Below, in pieces: positions 57,337 to 64,000 of a stretch of DNA of 64,000 nt. Under the pieces are notes generated by a model. That model worked only from the letters and a program-made list of their open reading frames with translations, made no database searches and was not told the origin of the DNA. This stretch comes from Paramyrothecium sp. XJ0827. Its lineage: Eukaryota > Ascomycota > Sordariomycetes > Hypocreales > Stachybotryaceae. The stretch covers positions 4,836,001 to 4,900,000 of the forward strand of contig JAJFPB010000001.1 in NCBI GenBank assembly GCA_020881915.1. Direction: 5' to 3'. Numbering within the stretch: the stretch's first letter is position 1; each line of letters begins with the position of its first letter. Made by a program: the position numbers and the translations under genes.

Positions 57337-57627
57337 TCATCTCATCGTCCGGAGTGTGTTCGTCTTCCAATGACGAACACACAATAAATTTTAGCTTTCA
57401 TGGATTATAAACTACGAGCCGGGTCCGAGTACACCTCGGGACCCGTGATTGTCTTGGGAAACGGGTTGCCGGCGTTCAGGAATCAGCGGTTATGGGAGAG
57501 CCGAGCGGCAAATTCGTTCTCGACAACAGATTCTGTCCTTGGCTTTTTGAATGCCGAATTTTTCTTTCAAATCATACTGAGTTTTAGAGTGCGCTGTCGT
57601 ATGTGATACGATTGTGCGCAACTTGAA

Positions 57628-59059
57628 TCAAAAACTGTCATTCAGAATATCTTCATTCATCTTGACCATCGTAGGGCTGTACTCCGATGAATCCAGGTCT
57701 GCTCCTGCATCGAGGAGGATGTCGTCGACAATTCTTTTGCTAGCCTCGCGAGCTGCACGTGAAAATCCATTTTGTTAGCGAATCTAGAGCATGTAGATTG
57801 AAGACGTCCAATTCCCACTTACCGGGCGTCTGCAGCAGCTTAGATGGCGGCAGAGCAAACTGGATTGTCTTGGGTGGACTCATGCCCGCGTACAGATCCT
57901 CATCCTCTCCTTCGTCGCTCTCGTAGTCAATCTCGTATCTCTGCCTCGTGCCTGAGATTGTACTGTCGTCTCCCGCGAATACGTCCCGGGTCTTGTTTGC
58001 AGTCCCTGGAGTCTGCACGCTCACGCCAGGAGTTCTTGGCCCCTGTGTCGCTGCGGCTAGACGCTGGCGCGCATTGCTCTTGAAGGGCGACATGAATGCC
58101 TCGCTGCGGAGGGTGGGAACAGCCATTTCTGGAGAAGACATTGGCGAATCTTGCCAGGCGGCCGTTTGCTGGCTCTTCTCCTTACCCTTAGCCGGTGAGA
58201 TGCGAAGGGCTGGTTTATGGGGAGTTGCCTGTAGACGGTAGTTCTTGTCAAGCATGCGGTGTAGGAGTGGATCCTTGTGCTTCTGCGTTGACTGCTCCTT
58301 GGACGGGTCGTCCCGAAGTCCACGCGGCGTCATGGACATATCCGGTAGGCGAGCAGTTCGCTGCGCGAACAGAACTGTCGAGTCTTCGTCGTCCTCGAGG
58401 ACTGTGGTCTGGTCTGGCTCATCTGCAGCTTGTTGCATCTTCCTCTTCATGGCTTCATACGGAGATTCAAGGCTGGCATACTGTGTTTTGACAGTCTTGG
58501 TTGATGGTGGACGAGGAGTGCTCCCCGTAAGTTCCTCATCGTCCAGAAGCGACTCGTCGCCGTGTTCAGCCGTCTGATCTGCTTGAGTCGTACGGGTCAC
58601 ATCCTCAAGCTGGGTTGCTGTGTAATCGGTAGTTATGTCGTCCCTCATGGCCGTGCTCTCCTCGGGCAATGTTGTGTCTTCATCGTTGGCTAGCTCCTCG
58701 TATCCAGATAAGGATACATTGGCTGAAGCCTCAAAGAATTGCTTCCAGAACTACAAAAATCATTGTGAATACAAGAGATTGAGTCGTCTGAACTCTTGAG
58801 TGCTGTACCTTTGAAGCTTCCCACACCGCTTTAGAATGCTCGCCATACTGCTCCACTAGCGGAAGAATGTTGGTTGTGACTATCCTGTGCGCCTTGCTAA
58901 AGTTGTGATCGATTTCTATCGTATTCGGTGAGAACTCATGCTGGGGCCTACCCCGTCCTCGGTGAACGCACCTTGCAGCGTGAGTGTGATGGACTGCTCC
59001 AGTTTCTCAAGCTCTTCCGTCAGAGACAGGTTGCGTGCTGCAGCGCTTGGGCGAGCCAT
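57628..59059 (-). CDS. ASK1: DASH complex subunit Ask1 (4 exons)
   Basis: Subunit of the DASH/Dam1 ring that couples kinetochores to spindle microtubules. Exons (minus): 59059-58972, 58915-58809, 58750-57823 and 57752-57628, giving 415 aa. The conserved Ask1 domain is at residues 1-75: ARNLSLTEELEKLEQSITLT, then EIDHNFSKAHRIVTTNILPL and HSKAVWEASK joined to FWKQFFEASANVSLSGYEE. The middle is disordered and rich in Ser/Thr-Pro sites, as expected of a Cdk/Mps1 target. The short last exon encodes the conserved C-terminus AREASKRIVDDILLDAGADL, followed by SSEYSPTMVKMNEDILND. It is tandem with the gamma-tubulin complex gene upstream, also minus. Confidence 0.94.
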
Positions 59060-59423
59060 TGTGGGGTCGGAGACAGACAAGTTCCTAGCACGTCCGAAAC
59101 GCCATATGCCCAGGGCAAGCAAGTGCTCGAAATCCCTGATGCGGCGGCGATATTGCGTTCGCCTGAGGTGGGATGAAATCTTTCTGTGCTCTTTAACGTG
59201 TACGCGTTGGGAGTCGCGATGAGGGGCAGAAACACTGTGGCACTTAAGGACTGCACGCTGTGGGCGGGGCATGTAAACACTTAACGCGTGTCGCACCGGC
59301 GAGTTGAGTGACGGTCATTGTGCGCTACTTGGCACTTTGACCTCACCTCTCACGTCACCAAAAACCATGCAGTCAGAATTTCACCTTTTCAAATGTCATC
59401 ATTCATCAAACATAATTTATAGG
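59060..59423. other. Short spacer between ASK1 and the GCP gene
   Basis: Spacer of 0.36 kb holding the 3' UTR of the upstream minus-strand gene and the ASK1 promoter. It contains CACTTTGACCTCACCTCTC near 59332. No gene. Confidence 0.5.
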
Positions 59424-62341
59424 TTAACGCTTAGCATAATAACTGGTCATGTCCAGCTTGAGAAGCAACTGTGAAATCTTGCTCTCGTCACCCATTCCTT
59501 CCTCCCCGATCCACTGGCCTGCCTCCGTCTTCTTGCTTGTCTGGCTCTTCTCAGTGAGACCTCGGCATACTGTTGTGAACAGTTGGACTTTCTTCCTGAA
59601 ATCTTTGTACAGCTGTGTGCTCCCATTTGCGCCAGCCGGTAGTGCAGAATGTTCCCCAAGCATTCTTAATCTAGTCTGCTTCACGAAGAGAAGAACTACT
59701 CTGAAGACATCATCCAGCAGCCTCAGAATTGGCAGTTGCCGCTTCTTCAAAAACAGTGCTCGCAAGATCTGATCAATGATGTGCAAGTGGTAGTCCTGGA
59801 GCCGACCAGGACTGTCCAGCTTATCTGGAGCAACATCAATGAATGAGCTGGATAAGTCTGTCTCAACCTCCACAAGCCGCTGCTCGAATTTCTGCCATGG
59901 TATCGCAACTCCAGTGTCCATAAAGTAGGACGCGATGGCGCAAACAAAGTGATGTGCCTCAAAAGCGAAGCGGTTCGAGACATCTCCAGAGCTGGTCCTG
60001 TGGGCGTCTTTGCCGGTTATATCACGAAATAGTTGGTTCACAACGTAAAGCATACGCAAGATTCGAAGCAAATGCTTGAATATACGATCGTACTGCATCA
60101 AAGCCACTGGAGTGATGATGTGGGCCAAGGCAGCGGGGGCCTTGTACGAAAGCCGAAGGAAGTCCAACGCTTCCAAGGAGTCTGCATTCATGCACGCATC
60201 AATCTCCTCGGGTGGTAAATCTCGCACAGCAAAACTCAGGTCTCCTGGCAGATCTGACGACCCGACGGGCTGCTCGTGCGCAGTAGGACCCATTTGCAAG
60301 TTGTGTGACTCTGCCATGACCCCCATCAGAGCCAGCCTCAATTCTGAACTAGCAGGCGGCCATGTGTCGCGGCCACCAAGCCGCAGTCCCATGACGGCAC
60401 CCACTCGGACAGAACCCCGTTGTCTCTCTGCCGTCTCCATATCTGGGTCGAACAGGGCTTGGGACAGGCGGCTGCAGAAATTTCCATTGCCGAGCATTTG
60501 GAAGTCGCGCTGGAGCGTCAAATGTTTTCGTAGATCATGCTCTTCAAAGAGAAGCCTCAAACTCTCACGATTAACGACTCGCGCTTGAGCGGCTACGATA
60601 CCACCAAACGAGAGAATAGGAAGTAATGACCAACGCGGCGTAGGTGCTGATATGATTGCACCCACCTCCGGGTGGGCTTTGAGCCGTTGCTGGACCATCT
60701 TCTCCAACGAGTCGTCTTTCGTGACGTGACAAATTGGCTTACTCAACTCGTCCATTGATGCCTGCAACTGCTGCTCAACTTGTGCCTTGTCAATATCGAA
60801 TACTCCTAATGGCCTCCCGTGTTCGAGTGAGTCTCCTTTAGATCCACAAGTCTGCGGTGCGCTCGTTCGATACTGCTCAATCGCATCCATTAAGTTGTCA
60901 CGATAAGATTCTACACGAATCTCGAGTCGACTTATGTCGTCCCACGTAAACAACCAGGACGCCACCGGAGGGTGACTTGCTTCAACCACATCAACTCGTG
61001 CCAGGGCGTTGTTTGGGTGGCAAGAGCGAATGAATCGTAGGTTCCGCCCGGTCTCGAATATCGCCTCCGCGAGCTCCTCAGGAAGGAATTTTGGTATTTT
61101 GTTCTCATCAAGACGAAAATCAACTTCCTCCAGTTCTTCTCCAAAGTCGTCAACATAGGCTTGTGACTCGACTTTGATAAAGCCTCTTGTTTGTCCAACG
61201 TTGGATTTGGCGAGAGGGATGCCATACTCTCTCCTAGTTCCAATCCACTCTTCCATGAATTCAATCCACGGCCTCGAGACACGCTGAAGTACTTCCCGCA
61301 TTATTTCGGGACAAGCGTCATCGTTATTGAAGTCGGCGACTGACGCTTGCTCAAAACAAAGCATGACAAGGTCCTCATCGGCCAAATGAGTGTGAAGCTG
61401 GTCGGCCAGGGTGCGCAGAGGGCCGAGGACAACCATGACTCCGCGAACCGTCGACTGTAGTTGCAGGAGAGACCGGGGATTCTTGCGCTCCATGGCCACA
61501 TGCTCTTGCACAGCTCGAAGCACCTCTGATATAGCACTGGCCAAAGCAACTCCGCAACGGGTTGCCCGTTCGGTATAAGCAGATTGCAGAAAGGCACGAA
61601 GAGCAAGAAAGGTGGAACCGCATGCGAGACACTGCTTTTCGACGTACTGTAATACATCCTTGGAGTATCCCGAGATGCGCATTGCCGCAAGAACCGGCTT
61701 GAAGCGCGACGTTTGAACATCTTTCGCGAAGAGAATAGATTCATACCCAAGGGCCATGGCAAGCAAGGAAGCAAGATATACTTCAGTCCTTACCACAGGT
61801 ACTTGTGTGTTTGCAAAACCTAAGGGGTCGCTGTTATCCCCTAACAAAGCATCGTAGACTGTAGGGCCAGCCTCGCTGATAAAGGCCGGCTGACGCGCTC
61901 CTTGATTCATGTGCAAGAAGTCCTCCCACGTCCGGTATAGACGTTTGGGACTCGGCCCTTCCTCCAGACTTGTCCATAAGTCTTCTGACGTCTCATCATG
62001 TCCTGTTTCTGCAGAACCAGCAGTCACCTTCTCAACCTCTTCCTGGACCGAATCGTGAGCCTCAGTCTCCTTGGCGGATAGTGCAGGCAATTTGAAGAAC
62101 CCGTCTTGCTTCGTGGCTACCGGACCCAAGCTGAAGAAGCCCGAGTATTGCTCAGCCTTTGAACCTATTTCTGGTCAGATCTGTCTCAAGTCACCATAGG
62201 AAACAGGGACCATGTAGCCATACCGAGGTCATGCGAGAAGAACAGCGTGGTAGGTTGCGCGCTCAAGCTCTCTAGCCACTGCGATGTTTGCCAGAAATTG
62301 GGTACGGCGAAGACATCCGCCTTCGATTCTTGATCGGCCAT
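59424..62341 (-). CDS. Gamma-tubulin complex component, GCP5/GCP6 type (2 exons)
   Basis: Spc97/Spc98-family (GRIP) protein that helps form the gamma-tubulin ring complex nucleating microtubules at the spindle pole body and in the cytoplasm. Exon 1 is 62341-62224 and exon 2 is 62164-59424, giving 952 aa. The intron end must be the AAATAG acceptor; the next AG, eight bases on, breaks the frame. The N-terminus is MADQESKADVFAVPNFWQTS. GRIP1-like features sit around residues 170-420: EVYLASLLAMALGYESILFA, then CPEIMREVLQRVSRPWIEFM and FLPEELAEAIFETGRNLRFI. The GRIP2-like C-terminal half includes AHIITPVALMQYDRIFKHLL, NRFAFEAHHFVCAIASYFMD and HIIDQILRALFLKKRQLPIL. Choice between GCP5 (Mod21) and GCP6 (Alp16) is uncertain. 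Confidence 0.85.
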
Positions 62342-62514
62342 CGTTGCATGTTTATATTCTATGTGTAATTGGTGTTGTTCTTTGCCGACGACGAACAAAT
62401 CAAGAGACTATTAGGTCGTGTATTGCCAGCAACGACGCGACGCGCGATTGAATTGAGTGCTCTTTTAGTGATGGTGAATCTCACAGGGCACGTTACCGCA
62501 AGGCATGGCCAGAT

Positions 62515-62580
62515 GCGGTACGGTACCCAACTATAGTACCTGAACTACCATCTGAGGAGGTACCTTAGGTAGGTAGGCTG
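62515..62580. repeat. GGTACC/TACCTTAGGTAGG motif island
   Basis: GCGGTACGGTACCC, TAGTACCTGAACTACC and GAGGTACCTTAGGTAGGTAG occur in 65 bp, about 175-240 bp upstream of the GCP gene's ATG and 330-400 bp upstream of EAF7. Confidence 0.55.
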
Positions 62581-62702
62581 GTTGGCTGGTAGATGGTTGC
62601 AGCTGCACGGTTGGAATAATGAGCTAACAGGTTCTTCTACTACGGGAAATGAGGCACCTACCTCGCTTGAACCGCAAGCTCGAGCGCGCCGGGCGGATTG
62701 GC

Positions 62703-62732
62703 ACCTGTACCTGTACCTGTACCTGTACCTGC
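62703..62732. repeat. CTGTAC hexamer tandem repeat
   Basis: Four and a half uninterrupted copies of CTGTAC (CCTGTACCTGTACCTGTACC and on), in the divergent promoter about 180-210 bp before the EAF7 ATG. The unit resembles half of the interspersed GTACCT motif. Confidence 0.75.
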
Positions 62733-62910
62733 AGCACGGACCGGATGATCTCATGGCCACGGCCGGCGTTCCCACTGCAACACCAAGCATCTTTTACAGA
62801 CTCCAGCAGCAAGATCGTCAACCGTGACGCAGGGTCGGAAGCTCCTCCAAACCGCGACAACCACAACTTCAAGCTATTGCATCCGACTTAGAGCATCGCC
62901 GACATCCATA

Positions 62911-63941
62911 ATGCCACCAAGGAAGCGAGCACGTGGCGGTGCGCAGGCTGCCGCCACATCAACACCAACACGCGACGAGGATGCCATGGACATTGACACA
63001 CCATCAACACCTGTTCCTGCAGCGTCCAAGGGTGCTACCAACGGCCTCAATGACCAATGGACGGACGATCAAATAGCGTCCCTCTTCAAAGCTGTGATCC
63101 GGTGGAAACCAGCTGGTGCGTTTGCCTGAGGTACCCTGACCAACGTTTGACGACTGATGCACATGGCTAACCTGCTGCCGCCCTTACAGGCATGCACAAG
63201 CACTTCCGAATGATAGCAATCTCGGAGCACCTCCGCAACCATGGTTTTGATCCCGACATGTACAATCACACGCGCATCCCGTACATCTGGGATAAGCTAC
63301 GGACCTACTACGACCTGGACATGATTGACGAGCGGGAGTATTTTGACGACGAGGAATTGGACGAGAAATACGTCGAGTTTTCGCTACCGCATGGCGACTT
63401 CCTCGAATCTATGATGCAACGTGCCATTGCCGACCCCAGCGAGGCGCCGACATCCCCCGCCGAGCTCGAGCTCTCGCCTCCGCCTGCGGGCCCGAAGAAG
63501 CGCAAGCGCGGCGAAGCCCTGGCCAAGGCAAGAGGATCCTCCGTGGCGGACACAGAGGACGGGACGGACACGCAGTCCCCGGCGCCCAAGACGACGCGGA
63601 GCTCCAGAGGCCGAGCCCGGGCGGCGAGCCAGGCCAAGGCCGAGAAGGTCGAAAAGACTGAGAAGGTCGAAAAGACCGACAAGGCTGAGAAGGCAGAGAA
63701 AGCCGAAAAGGCAGAGAAGGCAGAGAAGGCAGAGAAGGCAGAGAAGACCGACAAAACAGAGGTTGCTGATTCGACGGAAGAGGAGGACGAGGAGGAAGGA
63801 GAGGAGAGCGGCTCGGAAGATGGGGAGGAGGAGAGCGCGGAGGAAAGCGGCACGCCCGCCTCACGCACAACCAGGGGAGCAGGGAGAGGCCGAGGACGCG
63901 GCCGTGGAAGGGGACGTAGGGGAAGGGGACGAGCAGGTTGA
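62911..63941 (+). CDS. EAF7: NuA4 histone acetyltransferase subunit Eaf7 (MRGBP/CT20 family)
   Basis: Accessory subunit of the NuA4 H4/H2A acetyltransferase, part of the Eaf3-Eaf5-Eaf7 module. Exons 62911-63115 and 63190-63941 give 318 aa. The CT20 domain spans about residues 45-140: [23 protein letters not shown] joined to [20 protein letters not shown], then [20 protein letters not shown] and [20 protein letters not shown]. The rest is disordered: a nuclear-localisation-like KKRKRG, a long Lys-Ala-Glu repeat (63640-63765), an acidic stretch, and an Arg/Gly tail ([18 protein letters not shown]) that may bind nucleic acid or be methylated. It is divergent from the GCP gene. Confidence 0.92.
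63640..63765 (+). repeat. In-gene (AAG-GCN-GAG)n repeat in EAF7
   Basis: Triplet-phased, 9-nt units (GAGAAGGCAGAGAAGGCAGA and on) encode Lys-Ala-Glu repeats flanked by Lys-Val-Glu and Lys-Thr-Asp variants. The central copies are nearly identical at DNA level, so the copy number probably varies between strains. Confidence 0.85.
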
Positions 63942-64000
63942 CGTGACCTGCTCACGTCACCTGTGCATGCTACCGACAAAACACGAGGCCATAGTGGCAT

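Larger units (their letters stand above)
62342..62910. other. Divergent promoter region with tandem repeats
   Basis: Spacer of 0.57 kb between the GCP gene (minus) and EAF7 (plus), so probably a shared bidirectional promoter. It holds a GGTACC/TAGGTAGG island at 62515-62580 and a CTGTAC hexamer array at 62703-62732. Confidence 0.6.

Noticed and set aside
63308..64000. Long Ser/Pro/Leu open frame on the minus strand
   Set aside because: Mirror of the EAF7 Lys-Ala-Glu and acidic repeats.

Overview
This 64 kb window is nuclear DNA from a filamentous ascomycete. Genes are broken by many short introns of about 48-180 nt with GT(A/R)AGT-like donors and YAG acceptors. Coding sequence is richer in GC than the spacers, and the gene set is that of a sordariomycete. 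The proteins and the many TACCTTACC/GGTAGGTA spacer motifs fit the Hypocreales, but I cannot name a genus from sequence alone. All exon joins were worked out by hand from reading frame, splice signals and family alignment, with no transcript data.

Layout. 0-15.3 kb: three unrelated major-facilitator transporter genes (149-2058, 6665-8649, 13555-15294), with the splicing factor Cef1/Cdc5 (minus, 2228-4646) and a HIT-family dinucleoside polyphosphate hydrolase (9352-10081) between them. 16-19.2 kb: the Hsp90 co-chaperone Cns1, then an APSES-domain transcription factor on the minus strand that appears to contain a GC-AG intron. 22.2-27.4 kb: DNA topoisomerase II. 28.2-29.3 kb: the PP2A regulator Tap42. 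29.9-32.6 kb: a 901-aa protein I do not recognise. 34.75-36.6 kb: a broken Fot1/pogo DNA transposon with near-perfect 45-bp terminal inverted repeats, lying about 100 bp upstream of a tiny membrane-protein gene (36696-36989). 37.5-41.3 kb: the vacuolar TRP channel Yvc1. 45.0-48.1 kb: a TBC-domain Rab-GAP. 49.9-51.2 kb: a reticulon. 51.8-55.4 kb: the ribosome-biogenesis GTPase Bms1. 57.0-57.3 kb: a small serine-rich protein with a TATA box. 57.6-63.9 kb: Ask1 (DASH complex), a GCP5/GCP6-type gamma-tubulin complex protein and Eaf7 (NuA4).

The genes do not form a pathway or a secondary-metabolite cluster. They are mostly core housekeeping functions: splicing, chromosome topology, ribosome assembly, chaperone and phosphatase control, vesicle traffic, and mitotic microtubules. 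Long gene-free spacers of 2-3.7 kb lie mainly between divergent genes and hold most of the interspersed TACCTTACC motifs.

I found no convincing new biological system. The points most worth checking are: a possible mitochondrial topoisomerase II isoform started at a non-AUG codon; two in-frame AUGs that could give mitochondrial and cytosolic forms of the HIT hydrolase; the GC-AG intron inside the APSES domain; overlapping donors in the reticulon gene; two very small spliced genes; and the promoter-associated TACCTTACC motif.
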